From Cyanobacteria bacterium OH_CDB_20 (GTDB taxonomy: Bacteria > Cyanobacteriota > Vampirovibrionia > Gastranaerophilales > Gastranaerophilaceae), in the NCBI GenBank assembly GCA_023415935.1, contig JAEZIX010000093.1, forward strand, positions 1 through 23,203: DNA of 23,203 nt. Reading direction: 5' to 3'. The position numbers and the translations under genes are program-made. Every line of letters begins with the position of its first letter. Position 1 is the stretch's first letter. Positions 1 through 7,940 of the stretch are shown one piece after another. The notes beneath the pieces are model-generated. The model did not search any database. It worked only from the letters and a program-made list of their open reading frames with translations, and was not told where the DNA came from.

Positions 1-240
1 GTGCTTTGTATGATAAAGTCTGATACTTTGATTGATAATAATTTAGCTAAAGATCTTGAATATCAAATAAGTAAATATAAAAGCTCCTATAAAAAATATG
101 AAAGGGGAGTAATTTCTTACCCTGAAATACTTTCTGAAAATGAAAAACTTATAAATATTGAGCAGAACAAAGCAAGAGGAAAGACAACCCGTCTTGTTAA
201 TTACATAACCTTGTATAAGGCAGTTGGAGGCGCATTATGA
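1..240 (+). CDS. Outer-membrane efflux protein, C-terminal end (5' cut by window)
   Basis: This is the last ~79 residues of a TolC/OEP-type outer-membrane factor whose start lies before the window. The segment is mostly helical and charged (residues ~13-60) and ends in YITLYKAVGGAL. That matches the usual close of OEP repeats in TolC/NodT proteins, where the last helix ends in a LYKALGGGW-like motif. Such proteins form the trimeric outer-membrane channel of tripartite exporters. Its stop overlaps the ATG of the next gene (ATGA at 237-240), so it is translationally coupled to the adaptor and the ABC genes downstream, which supports the call. The GTG at position 1 is only the first codon in the window and should not be taken as the real start. 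Too little is present to assign a subfamily. Confidence 0.7.
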   Translation: MLCMIKSDTLIDNNLAKDLEYQISKYKSSYKKYERGVISYPEILSENEKLINIEQNKARGKTTRLVNYITLYKAVGGAL

Positions 241-1076
241 AGAAAAAATTAGCTATTATTATAATATTAATATTAGTTGGCGGAATGATTTATTTTCTGT
301 TAAACAGTTCAAAAGATGATGGCGTTCTTACTCTTTTTGGAAATATTGAAATAAGGCAAGTTGATTTAAGTTTTCAAGTGCCCGGAAAAATTGAAAAAAT
401 GTTTTTTGAAGAAGGCGATGATGTTAAAAAAGGTGATTTAGTTGCGCTTTTAGATGCAAAAGACTATGAGGCAAATTACGAGAAAGCTGCGGCCGAAGTT
501 GAAAGATCATCTGCGCTCAGCAAAAATGCTCAAGAAATCTATGACAGGAAGAATCCTCTATGCACAGATAGTACAATTTCAAAGCAGGAATGCGACTCTA
601 TCTTAAATACAAAAAATGAAACCAAAGCAAATGTTGATGCTGCAATTGCAAACAAAAGTTTTGCTAAAAACCAGCTCGATTATACAAAACTATACGCACC
701 AGATGACGGCATTGTTATGGTAAGAGTTCAAGAACCAGGAGCTACTGTTCAAAAGGCTCAGGCGGTTTATACACTTGCCAAAAATAAACCGATTTGGATA
801 AGGACTTATGTTTCAGAGAAAGATTTAGGCAATATAAAATATGATATGAAGGCAAAGGTCTTAACTGACAGTGTTGACCCTAATACGGGTAAGAAAAGAG
901 AATATCAAGGCAGAATCGGTTACATCTCTCCTGTCGCAGAGTTTACGCCAAAGACAGTTCAGACAGAAGATTTGAGAACTGACCTAGTTTACAGGATAAG
1001 GGTTTATATTGATGAGCCTGATAGCTTCTTGAGGCAAGGAATGCCCACAACTATCAAAATTGACTTGAAGGAGTAA
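237..1076 (+). CDS. HlyD/YbhG-type periplasmic adaptor of an ABC exporter
   Basis: Membrane-fusion protein of 279 aa. A single N-terminal membrane anchor (~residues 4-22, no cleavage site obvious) is followed by a lipoyl/barrel-sandwich half (Q-V-P-G-K-I-E-K, E-G-D-x-V-K-K-G-D-L near residues 48-68). An alanine-rich coiled-coil hairpin follows (~75-150), then the second lipoyl half (Y-A-P-D-D-G-I-V near 152-160) and a C-terminal beta-barrel. This order is the classic HlyD/EmrA/YbhG arrangement. The hairpin carries two cysteines (in NPLCTD and KQECDS), which is unusual for this helical region. The protein would join the inner-membrane ABC permeases to the outer-membrane factor encoded just upstream. 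It starts on ATG overlapping the previous stop and is followed directly by the ATPase gene. Substrate is unknown; the E. coli YbhGFSR system is the nearest named analogue. Confidence 0.88.
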   Translation: MKKKLAIIIILILVGGMIYFLLNSSKDDGVLTLFGNIEIRQVDLSFQVPGKIEKMFFEEGDDVKKGDLVALLDAKDYEANYEKAAAEVERSSALSKNAQEIYDRKNPLCTDSTISKQECDSILNTKNETKANVDAAIANKSFAKNQLDYTKLYAPDDGIVMVRVQEPGATVQKAQAVYTLAKNKPIWIRTYVSEKDLGNIKYDMKAKVLTDSVDPNTGKKREYQGRIGYISPVAEFTPKTVQTEDLRTDLVYRIRVYIDEPDSFLRQGMPTTIKIDLKE

Positions 1077-1079
1077 ATT

Positions 1080-2567
1080 TTGCCAAATGCAGTCGAAATA
1101 AAAAATTTAATAAAAAAATTCGGCGAAATTACTGCAATAGATAACCTTTCATTAGATATCAAAAAAGGAAAAATTACAGGGATTATTGGAGCAGATGGCG
1201 CAGGAAAAACTACTTTAATAAGGCTTATGACAGGTCTTATGGTGGCTGACTCGGGCGAAATTTTAACTTTAGAATCCAATCCTGCAACTCAAAAAAATAT
1301 TATAAGTAAAAAAATAGGTTATATGCCCCAAAAGTTTGGTTTGTATGAGGATTTAACCGTTATTGAAAATCTAATACTGTATGCGGATTTAAAAAATGTT
1401 GAGCATAATTTCGATAAACTTTTGGATTTTACTGATCTTGAAAGGTTTCAAGAAAGACTAGCAGGAAAGCTCTCAGGTGGAATGAAACAGAAACTCGGTC
1501 TTGCCTGCACTCTTTTAGGAAGCCCGGAACTTTTAATTTTAGATGAGCCTTCAGTCGGTGTTGACCCTATTTCAAGACAAGAACTTATGAGGCTTGTTAA
1601 AAACTCGATTAATGAAAACACCACTGTTATATGGTCAACAGCTTATCTTGATGAGGCTCAAAGTTTTGATGATGCAGTAATACTTAACGATGGAAAACTC
1701 ATTTATGATGGTAAACCTTCTGATTTAGCCGACAACACAGAAGAATTTGAGGCAAAGGTAATAGAACTTATGGGTGGTTATAAAGAAGAGGAATCTCAAA
1801 TTGCCCTGAACTATGAGTGTACAGACTGCTCGATTGAAGTACCTGTAAAGGCAATTAATCTAAATAAAAAATATGGAGATTTTTATGCCGTAAAAGATAA
1901 TACTTTCAATATTAAAAGAGGAGAAATATTTGGGCTTTTAGGCCCAAATGGGGCGGGTAAGTCAACGTCATTCAAGATGATGTGCGGCTTAGCAAAGCCG
2001 ACTCAGGGAACTGCAATAATCAGCGGTATTGATATTTGTGAAAATCCTTCAAAGGCGCGTTCAAATTTGGGTTACATGGCGCAGAAATTCTCTCTATATG
2101 GGGATATGACGGTCAGGGAAAATCTTGAATTTTTTGCCGGAATATATGGAATAAAAAAGCGTGATATAAATGAGCAAATAGATAAAATTATACAGATTTT
2201 TGAATTTGGTGAACTTCAAAATCAAGCATCAAAGGATTTGCCTTTAGGTTTTAAACAAAGGCTATCTATGGCTTGTGCCCTAATTCATGAGCCTCCTATT
2301 CTGTTCTTGGATGAACCTACTTCAGGAGTTGATGTGATTGCAAGAAAAGAGTTTTGGAATCACATTAAATCACTTTCTAAAAAAGGGATTACAATTCTAG
2401 TTACTACTCATTTTATGGATGAAGCGGAGTTTTGTGATAGGATTAGTCTTTTTTATCGGGGGGAAACAATTGCAATAGGAACCCCGCAAGAACTAAAGGA
2501 AAAGGTCGGAGCTATAAGTATGCAAGATGCTTTTGTGAAACTTATAAGGGAGCATGATAATAAATGA
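1080..2567 (+). CDS. Two-domain ABC ATPase, YbhF-like
   Basis: 495-aa protein with two fused nucleotide-binding domains that should power the two ABC-2 permeases downstream. NBD1 has Walker A GADGAGKTT (37-45), signature LSGGM (131-135) and Walker B LLILDEP (151-157). NBD2 has Walker A GPNGAGKST (288-296), Walker B ILFLDEP (407-413) and switch His444. The start is TTG at 1080, chosen because AAGGAG sits just upstream across the end of the adaptor gene and because the protein begins at the usual distance before NBD1. The halves are not equivalent: NBD1 has Ala188 where the H-loop histidine should be (STAYLDEA), and NBD2 has a degenerate signature (LPLGF, 387-391). The two defects fall on the same composite ATP site. 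The stop overlaps the next ATG (ATGA). The layout matches YbhF. Confidence 0.92.
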   Translation: MPNAVEIKNLIKKFGEITAIDNLSLDIKKGKITGIIGADGAGKTTLIRLMTGLMVADSGEILTLESNPATQKNIISKKIGYMPQKFGLYEDLTVIENLILYADLKNVEHNFDKLLDFTDLERFQERLAGKLSGGMKQKLGLACTLLGSPELLILDEPSVGVDPISRQELMRLVKNSINENTTVIWSTAYLDEAQSFDDAVILNDGKLIYDGKPSDLADNTEEFEAKVIELMGGYKEEESQIALNYECTDCSIEVPVKAINLNKKYGDFYAVKDNTFNIKRGEIFGLLGPNGAGKSTSFKMMCGLAKPTQGTAIISGIDICENPSKARSNLGYMAQKFSLYGDMTVRENLEFFAGIYGIKKRDINEQIDKIIQIFEFGELQNQASKDLPLGFKQRLSMACALIHEPPILFLDEPTSGVDVIARKEFWNHIKSLSKKGITILVTTHFMDEAEFCDRISLFYRGETIAIGTPQELKEKVGAISMQDAFVKLIREHDNK

Positions 2568-3673
2568 AAATACTATCAGCGTTTATAAAAAAAGAATTTT
2601 ATCAGATAGTCAGGGACCCAAGCAGTATTATCATTTCGTTTGTTTTGCCTCTAATACTTCTACTTGTCTATATGTATGGAATTAATCTTGATACCGTAAA
2701 AGTCAATATTGGCATAAAAAATGATGATTTAAATCCTGAAACAGCCACTCTTGTCGAGTCTTTTGGCAGTAGTAGATATGTTGATTCTAATGTTTATTTT
2801 AACCAACATGAAATGTATGAAAGTATTGTTAACGGGCATTTAAATGGGGCTGTTATAATTCCAAACGATTTTTCAAAGAATCTTGCGGCTAAGAAAACTG
2901 CCCAAATGCTTATAATTACAGATGGAAGTATTGTTAATGTAGCCAATTATACTCAGAATTATCCGATGCAAATAACAAATCAATGGCTTATGTCCAGTAG
3001 ATATGCGCCTTTTGTAAAAAAAGATTTGGTTACTTCAAATATTAGATTTTGGTATAACCAGGATATAAATAGCCACTACTTTATTTTACCGGGTTCATTA
3101 GCTATTACAATGACATTAATCGGGATTCTTTTAACCGCACTCGTTGTTGCCAGAGAGTGGGAGCGCGGCACTATGGAAGCACTTTTAAGTACTCAGATAA
3201 GAAAAATTGATATTGTTTTAGGTAAATATATTCCTTATTTCACTCTCGGGATGTTATCTATGATGTTCAACACTTTTATGTGCGTTCGAGTATTTCAAAT
3301 CCCTTTTAGGGGAAATTTCTTTGTTTTATTTTCAGTAGGCGGGCTATTCTTGTTTACTTCACTTGGAATTGGACTTTTGATCTCAACAAGTTTAAAAAAT
3401 CAGTTTCTTGCCAGTCAAGCAGCAATAGCAATAGGCTTTTTACCTGCTTTGTTACTTTCTGGGTTAATGTATCCGATAAATTCTATGCCATTATTTTTTC
3501 AATATTTGACTATGATTTTGCCCCCTAGATACTTTGTTGCATTTATTGAAAGTGAATTTATGGCAGGAACTGTGCCAGAGATTGTGTTCATAAATTCAGC
3601 ATTTTTATCTATTTTGGGATTGATTTTGTTTACTGCAGTTTATAAAAAGACATATATAAGGCTTGAAAGATAA
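2564..3673 (+). CDS. ABC-2 type permease (YbhS/YbhR-like), first of two
   Basis: 369-aa inner-membrane protein. It has the ABC-2 family plan: a short cytoplasmic start ending in RDPSS (17-21), a first membrane helix (~22-40), a periplasmic domain of ~130 residues, and then five hydrophobic segments from ~175 to the C-terminus. The REWERGTMEALLST segment after the second helix is the conserved cytoplasmic coupling motif (E-R-G-T-x-E-x-L) of this family. The late LLSGLMYPINSMPLFFQYLTMILPPRYF stretch, quoted only as landmarks LLSG and LPPRYF, is also typical. It overlaps the ATPase gene by 4 nt and the next permease gene starts on its last stop-codon base, so the two permeases probably form a heterodimer with the two-domain ATPase. 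Confidence 0.9.
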   Translation: MKILSAFIKKEFYQIVRDPSSIIISFVLPLILLLVYMYGINLDTVKVNIGIKNDDLNPETATLVESFGSSRYVDSNVYFNQHEMYESIVNGHLNGAVIIPNDFSKNLAAKKTAQMLIITDGSIVNVANYTQNYPMQITNQWLMSSRYAPFVKKDLVTSNIRFWYNQDINSHYFILPGSLAITMTLIGILLTALVVAREWERGTMEALLSTQIRKIDIVLGKYIPYFTLGMLSMMFNTFMCVRVFQIPFRGNFFVLFSVGGLFLFTSLGIGLLISTSLKNQFLASQAAIAIGFLPALLLSGLMYPINSMPLFFQYLTMILPPRYFVAFIESEFMAGTVPEIVFINSAFLSILGLILFTAVYKKTYIRLER

Positions 3674-4773
3674 TGTTTAAAAGAATTTTAGCGCTTATAA
3701 AAAAAGAATTTATAACCATCTGGAAAGACCCTAAGAGCAGGTCTATGGTTATAGTAATTCCTATAATTCAGCTTTTTATTTTTACAAATGCAATTACAAT
3801 GGAAGTGAAAAATATTGACACAGTTGTCTTAGACAATGATAGAACACAGATGTCAAGGGAGCTTATTTCCTATTTTGATGCTTCGCCGCGATTTAGGAAG
3901 ATAATATATGCAAATAATGAAAAAGATGTGAAAAGAGCTATTGAGCTACAGAAAGCCCAAATTGGTGTCGAAATCCAGAATAATTTTTCAAAATCAATAA
4001 AAGCGAATAAACAAGTTGCCGTCCAAATTATTTCTGATGGAAGGCAGACAAATACAGCTTCTATTGCGAGTTCTTATGCAGCTCAAATTGTGAATAACTA
4101 TTCAAGCACTGTAAGTCCTAAAGATGGGGCTTCTGTCAGCTACGAAGTGAGAAATTGGTATAATGAGAATTTGAATTATCAATGGTATATTTTGCAGGTT
4201 TTAGTTACATTACTTGCTCTTGTTATTACCCTTTTGCTCACCGCTCTTTCTATTGCTAGAGAAAGAGAGCTTGGAACTTTTGACCAACTTATAGTAAGTC
4301 CACTAACATCATTTGAAATCCTTGTAGGCAAAACACTCCCGCCACTGATGATTGCAATGGCATTGACCTGTTTTATGTCTACTCTTGTGATAGGAGTGTT
4401 TGGTGTACCTTTTAGAGGTTCTATTTTGTTATTCTTTATTTCAACTCTAATTTCTTTGCTTGCGATAGTTGGAGTGGGGTTATTTATATCTTCAATATGC
4501 AAAACACAGCAGCAAGCGATATTAGGTGTTTTGACCTTTCAAATGCCTGCTATTCTTTTGTCTGGATTTATATCACCAATTAGAGATATGCCTTTAATTT
4601 TCCAGTATATTACGTGGATTGATCCTATAAGATTTTTTATTGAGATTACAAGAGGGATTTTCTTTAAAAATATGGGAGTAGCAGACGTTGCTTTTAATCT
4701 TGTTCCTTTAATAATAATTGCCACAATAACTCTAAGTATTGCCAGTTGGACGTTTAAGAGAAATATTGAGTAA
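3673..4773 (+). CDS. ABC-2 type permease (YbhR/YbhS-like), second of two
   Basis: 366-aa paralogue of the preceding permease. It shows the same order: W-K-D-P-K (17-21), first helix (~24-42), an extracytoplasmic domain, and a block of five helices. The coupling motif is RERELGTFDQLIVSP and the late motif is LLSGFISPIRDMPL. The ATG overlaps the last base of the preceding stop, making this the terminal gene of the five-gene efflux operon. No clear terminator hairpin is visible in the 28 bp before the converging DUF378 gene. Paired permeases of this type in YbhFSR-like systems export drugs or hydrophobic cations, but the substrate here cannot be read from sequence. Confidence 0.9.
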   Translation: MFKRILALIKKEFITIWKDPKSRSMVIVIPIIQLFIFTNAITMEVKNIDTVVLDNDRTQMSRELISYFDASPRFRKIIYANNEKDVKRAIELQKAQIGVEIQNNFSKSIKANKQVAVQIISDGRQTNTASIASSYAAQIVNNYSSTVSPKDGASVSYEVRNWYNENLNYQWYILQVLVTLLALVITLLLTALSIARERELGTFDQLIVSPLTSFEILVGKTLPPLMIAMALTCFMSTLVIGVFGVPFRGSILLFFISTLISLLAIVGVGLFISSICKTQQQAILGVLTFQMPAILLSGFISPIRDMPLIFQYITWIDPIRFFIEITRGIFFKNMGVADVAFNLVPLIIIATITLSIASWTFKRNIE

Positions 4774-4801
4774 CAAACAATATTTTGATAAATACCTTAA
4801 A

Positions 4802-5011
4802 TTACATATTTTCTTTAGATGCGCACATTGCAACAGTTATGGCGGAGACTACAGCACTTAAACCAACTAGACTGTAAACAGCTCTACTTAAAATACTCAT
4901 ATCTCCAAATATTGCAGCTACGAGGTCAAACTGAAATAACCCAACAAGTCCCCAATTTAATGCACCTATTAAAACAAGAACATAAGAAATAATTTTTATA
5001 CTTTTAAACAT
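4802..5011 (-). CDS. DUF378-family small membrane protein
   Basis: 69-aa protein with two hydrophobic helices (~5-26 and ~43-63). The LVLIGALNWGLVGLF stretch (12-26), FDLVAAIFG (28-36) and SRAVYSLVGLSAV (42-54) are the hallmark of the DUF378 family (YuzA-like), whose function is unknown. An AAGGAG ribosome site lies 8 nt before the ATG. It is monocistronic, converges on the efflux operon and diverges from the photolyase-like gene. Length is normal for the family. Confidence 0.85.
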   Translation of the reverse strand: MFKSIKIISYVLVLIGALNWGLVGLFQFDLVAAIFGDMSILSRAVYSLVGLSAVVSAITVAMCASKENM

Positions 5012-5114
5012 ACAAAACTCCTTTTCTTCTTTTTAATTTCACAAAAATTGGTAGATTTAACATTAGCTATATGTTTAATTTTTTAATCTGATACTTTGTT
5101 TAATTATTTGGGTT

Positions 5115-6554
5115 ATGAAGTCCTGCAATGTCATATTTCCAAATCAACTATTTGAAGATTTGTCTTTGTTTGAAAATAAAAGCAAAACATTTCTGATAGA
5201 AGATAGTAAGTTTTTCACTAGATTTAATTTTCATAAAAATAAATTGGTTTTGCATAGAGCATCTATGAAATTCTACGAAAAATACCTTAAAGAAAAAGGT
5301 ATTGAGGTTGAGTATATTGAATTTGATCAAAATTGGATTGAATATTTAAAGAATAAAAATATTAGCAAAATTATAACTTACGAATTAAATAATTTTGAAT
5401 TGGAAGAAAAGATTAAAAGTTCTGGTTTAAGTGTGTCTTTTGTAGAATCACCTATGTTTTTGAGTTCAAATGAAGAATTCAAAAGTTTTTATGATTCTAA
5501 AAATCATTATTCGCAAACTTCATTTTATATTTATATGAGAAAAAAACTTAAAGTTTTGCTTGATAAAAACCTAAAACCAGAAGGTGGAAAGTGGACTTTT
5601 GATAAAGATAATAGACAAAAAATTCCTCAAGATATTGAAATTCCTAATCTTCCAAATATTAAAGACAATTCTTATGTGAAGGAAGCAAAACAATATATAG
5701 AAAAACATTTTTATAAAAATATCGGAACTTTTGATTTTTTTAATTATCCAACTACTTTTGAAGAAGTTGGTTCGTGGGTTGATGCTTTTATTAAAGAAAG
5801 GTTTGAGTATTTTGGTGTTTATCAAGATGCAATTTTTGATGATAATTCATATCTTTTCCATTCAAATATATCTTTTGCTCTTAATATAGGGCTAATTACA
5901 CCTCAAAAGTTGCTCGAAAAGGTTTTGATAGCAGATGTTTCGCTAAACTCTAAAGAAGGATATATAAGGCAAATAATTGGTTGGAGAGAATTTGTTAAGG
6001 GCATTTATAATTTGATAGGACAAGAACAACTTCAATCTAATTTTTGGAAATTTGAGAACAAATTAAGTAGCAGGTTTTATAATGGGGAAACTGGAATTTT
6101 GCCGGTTGATGATGCAATAAAAAAATTGTTAAAAACAGGTTATGCAAATCACATTGAAAGATTAATGATTTTGGGAAACTTCTTTTTGTTGTGCGAAATC
6201 AATCCGCAAGAAGTTTATAAATGGTTTATGGAAATGTCAATAGATGCTTATCCTTGGGTAATGTGCGCAAATATATTCGGGATGAGCCAATTTGCTGACG
6301 GCGGTAAAATTGTGACTAAACCTTATATTTCTTCGTCCAATTACATAAAAAAAATGAGTAATTATAAGCAAGGAGATTGGTGTGAAATTTTTGATAATTT
6401 GTTTTGGTGTTTCATTTATAAACACTTTGATTTTTTTGTCAAAAACCCAAGATTAAAAATAATTACATCAAATCTAGAGCGAAAAAATAAAGAAGAAATT
6501 AGCAAAATGCTTGTGTCAACTGAAGAGTTTTTAGCTAAGGTTCTTAAGAATTAA
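5115..6554 (+). CDS. Photolyase/cryptochrome of the FeS-BCP (PhrB/CryB) family, Fe-S ligands mostly absent
   Basis: 479-aa flavoprotein-type gene related to bacterial (6-4) photolyases such as Agrobacterium PhrB and to CryB. An N-terminal Rossmann-like antenna domain (1-~130) is followed by the helical FAD-binding domain. Family landmarks are EGYIRQIIGWREFVKG (281-296), ANHIERLMILGNF (344-356), DAYPWVMCANIFGMSQFADGG as landmarks D377/W381/M390/D395, and TKPYISSSNYIKKMS (401-415). In PhrB-type proteins the segment after the last motif contains a CxxC pair and a further Cys-Pro before an LYW motif, all ligands of a 4Fe-4S cluster. Here the segment is shortened to NYKQGDWCEIFDNLFW (416-431): the CxxC pair is missing and one Cys remains. 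It probably repairs UV lesions or senses light, perhaps without a cluster. The ATG at 5115 has only a weak ribosome site. A hairpin terminator lies just downstream. Confidence 0.82.
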   Translation: MKSCNVIFPNQLFEDLSLFENKSKTFLIEDSKFFTRFNFHKNKLVLHRASMKFYEKYLKEKGIEVEYIEFDQNWIEYLKNKNISKIITYELNNFELEEKIKSSGLSVSFVESPMFLSSNEEFKSFYDSKNHYSQTSFYIYMRKKLKVLLDKNLKPEGGKWTFDKDNRQKIPQDIEIPNLPNIKDNSYVKEAKQYIEKHFYKNIGTFDFFNYPTTFEEVGSWVDAFIKERFEYFGVYQDAIFDDNSYLFHSNISFALNIGLITPQKLLEKVLIADVSLNSKEGYIRQIIGWREFVKGIYNLIGQEQLQSNFWKFENKLSSRFYNGETGILPVDDAIKKLLKTGYANHIERLMILGNFFLLCEINPQEVYKWFMEMSIDAYPWVMCANIFGMSQFADGGKIVTKPYISSSNYIKKMSNYKQGDWCEIFDNLFWCFIYKHFDFFVKNPRLKIITSNLERKNKEEISKMLVSTEEFLAKVLKN

Positions 6555-6566
6555 AATATCAAATAA

Positions 6567-6591
6567 AAAAGACAGTCTGTGACTGTCTTTT
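6567..6591. terminator. Bidirectional rho-independent terminator
   Basis: Perfect 11-bp stem (AAAAGACAGTC / GACTGTCTTTT) with a 3-nt loop. Reading + it ends the photolyase-like gene with four T's. Reading - it is followed by a T6 run and is the stronger direction, which fits its original role as terminator of tRNA-Phe before the element separated them. Confidence 0.8.
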
Positions 6592-6595
6592 AAAG

Positions 6596-6640
6596 TGGTG
6601 CCGCGTCTCGGAATCGAACCAAGGACACAGGGATTTTCAG
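6596..6640. repeat. attL: 45-bp direct repeat of the tRNA-Phe 3' half
   Basis: Identical over 45 bp to 20847-20891. The repeat corresponds to the tRNA-Phe 3' CCA end, T arm, variable loop, and the anticodon loop to the base before the 5' side of the anticodon stem. Flanking bases differ on both sides, so the boundaries are exact. This is the element-chromosome junction left behind by site-specific integration. Confidence 0.93.
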
Positions 6641-6661
6641 CTCATTCATGAGCAAATCCCT
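6629..6661. promoter_or_regulatory. Two-part hairpin spanning the attL crossover edge
   Basis: AGGGATTT (6629-6636) pairs with AAATCCCT (6654-6661), and nested inside GCTCAT (6640-6645) pairs with ATGAGC (6648-6653). The outer arm uses the tRNA anticodon-stem bases of the 45-bp core and pairs with element DNA beyond the core, so the hairpin would also exist in the excised attP. Possible recombination-site structure; function inferred. Confidence 0.45.
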
Positions 6662-6919
6662 TTATTTACAGATACTTCCAGAATATTACCCGTGGTTACT
6701 TCTTTATCCATGGGCATTTTAAGAATTTATCTATTAAATTCTAGGGAATTACATAGTTTTTGAGATAAATCGACACACGATTGACACATGACCACCTTAT
6801 ACCTATTTAAAAAGAATTTCTAGACACGCCCCGAGGGGTCCTTTTTGAGTTAGAAAATTTATATAAGCGAACCCATATACTCCATAGGGTTCCGAAATGA
6901 TTTTTTGCAAAAATTTATT
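6641..6919. other. Left-end non-coding region of the element
   Basis: 279 bp without a credible gene. It holds a 7-bp G-U-tolerant hairpin (CCCGTGG 6689-6695 with CCATGGG 6708-6714, followed by CATTTT), the paired GACACA motif at 6772-6790, and a stem-loop GAACCC/GGGTTC at 6869-6892 downstream of the zinc-ribbon gene. The last has no T run on the minus strand, so I do not call it a proven terminator. Confidence 0.5.
6772..6790 (+). promoter_or_regulatory. Putative integrase arm-type site, left
   Basis: GACACACGATTGACACATG contains GACACA twice, 11 bp apart (one helical turn). A near-identical block in the same orientation lies at 20757-20775, just inside the right attachment site. Paired direct repeats flanking tRNA att cores are typical of arm-type binding sites of tyrosine integrases; this role is inferred. 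Confidence 0.5.
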
Positions 6920-7168
6920 TTAAAACTTAAACTTTTTAAACATTTTTTTGACTTCATCTTCAACATACTTTTTAGCCGCAGGTTTTATTTCATTTTCAAG
7001 TGTTTCATCGACTACAACTTCCCTTGCTGATACGTAATCATTTAGTTTACCACAGTTTGCACATTCAACCATTTCAGTTTCGTCAGGTTGATAACCTTCA
7101 TAAGGTATTTTAAAATCTGTTGAGCCACAAAATACACATTTAATATTTATTATGTACTCTTTTTCCAT
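6920..7168 (-). CDS. Small zinc-ribbon protein of unknown function
   Basis: 82-aa protein with a CxxC...CxxC zinc ribbon: C11-V-F-C14 and C36-A-N-C39. Between them lies IPYEGYQPDETEMVEC, a spacing usual for treble-clef/zinc-ribbon knuckles. The C-terminal half (residues ~52-82) is a charged amphipathic helix ending in KKMFKKFKF, strongly basic and suited to binding nucleic acid or membrane. The ATG overlaps by one base the stop of the 216-aa gene upstream, so the two are co-transcribed and probably translationally coupled. I recognise the fold but not a named family. As the distal gene next to attL it is part of the element's accessory cargo; an antitoxin or regulatory subunit is possible but not shown. 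Confidence 0.7.
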   Translation of the reverse strand: MEKEYIINIKCVFCGSTDFKIPYEGYQPDETEMVECANCGKLNDYVSAREVVVDETLENEIKPAAKKYVEDEVKKMFKKFKF

Positions 7169-7818
7169 TACATACCTCCTGTTAAAATTCTTATACCTGC
7201 ACCAGTAGCTCCTGATATAACAGCTGAAACAATTGGATTAGAGAAAAATTTATTTATTATATCTTTTGCTTGATTCTTCTCCTCATCTGTTGCATCAATT
7301 TTCTCAACTTCTTTTTTAAGATTATTTATAATTTTTTCTATATTTTGAGTATTGTTATTACCTATTTGTATGTTTTCAGCATTTATCGGCCCTGTGAAAG
7401 TGTATGAGTTAGAATTATCTTGCTTAGATTCATATATTGTAGATTTTTCTACCGAATTAGCACGTGCCATCCCCTTATTTGTCAATCGTATTTCACTATA
7501 TTCACGCCCCCTGAACATTCTATCTATATACTCATGAGTAATGCAACATTTAAAAATAATATCAAACTCTTTATTATTAACATGAGAGACCATTTTATAT
7601 TTAGTAAGATGTTCCCCTTCTAGTATTTGTTTATCAGGTAAATCATCGCAATCTTCTTTAGAACAAAAAAACATAAAATTAAATGTAAAATTCTTAATAG
7701 TTGCACCTTGTTGTTCAATTTCGTTTTTCATAAAAACTAATAATTCATCTATCAGTTTTTCTCTCTTTTTCAAATCCAGTTCAGTTTTAGTATTTTCTTC
7801 GATCATCTCATACCCCAT
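7168..7818 (-). CDS. Unknown protein: wHTH-like middle, GNNN motif and hydrophobic Gly-rich tail
   Basis: 216 aa, not recognised as a named family. Residues ~10-40 are a charged helix, and ~95-123 (EYIDRMFRG...IRLTNKGMARA) resemble the end of a winged-helix domain (LT-x-K-G). Residues ~140-157 (FTGPINAENIQIGNNNTQ) carry the beta-helix-like 'IQIGNNNTQ' element often seen between a sensor and an effector module. A short coiled coil follows (~160-190). The C-terminus (~194-216, NPIVSAVISGATGAGIRIL) is a small-residue hydrophobic helix that could insert in a membrane. Together these suggest a regulated membrane-acting effector, which is inference. ATG at 7818 has a poor ribosome site; Met5 (7806), after GGGGTATGAG, is an alternative start. 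It is coupled to the zinc-ribbon gene. Confidence 0.72.
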   Translation of the reverse strand: MGYEMIEENTKTELDLKKREKLIDELLVFMKNEIEQQGATIKNFTFNFMFFCSKEDCDDLPDKQILEGEHLTKYKMVSHVNNKEFDIIFKCCITHEYIDRMFRGREYSEIRLTNKGMARANSVEKSTIYESKQDNSNSYTFTGPINAENIQIGNNNTQNIEKIINNLKKEVEKIDATDEEKNQAKDIINKFFSNPIVSAVISGATGAGIRILTGGM

Positions 7819-7940
7819 TCTTTTATATATGAAAAATTATACAATTTTAATTATAATTTTAATTTAATTCTATACTTTTGTTACCAAAAGACTAGCCAGT
7901 TGGGTAATATGTTGTGAAAAAATTGAATTATTTTTATGTT

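Noticed and set aside
4179..4724. Minus-strand open frames inside the second permease gene
   Set aside because: They are shadows of a well-supported membrane-protein gene, lacking ribosome sites and recognisable domains.
6869..6892. Terminator of the left cassette
   Set aside because: The stem-loop is real (with one bulge) but no T run follows on the minus strand.
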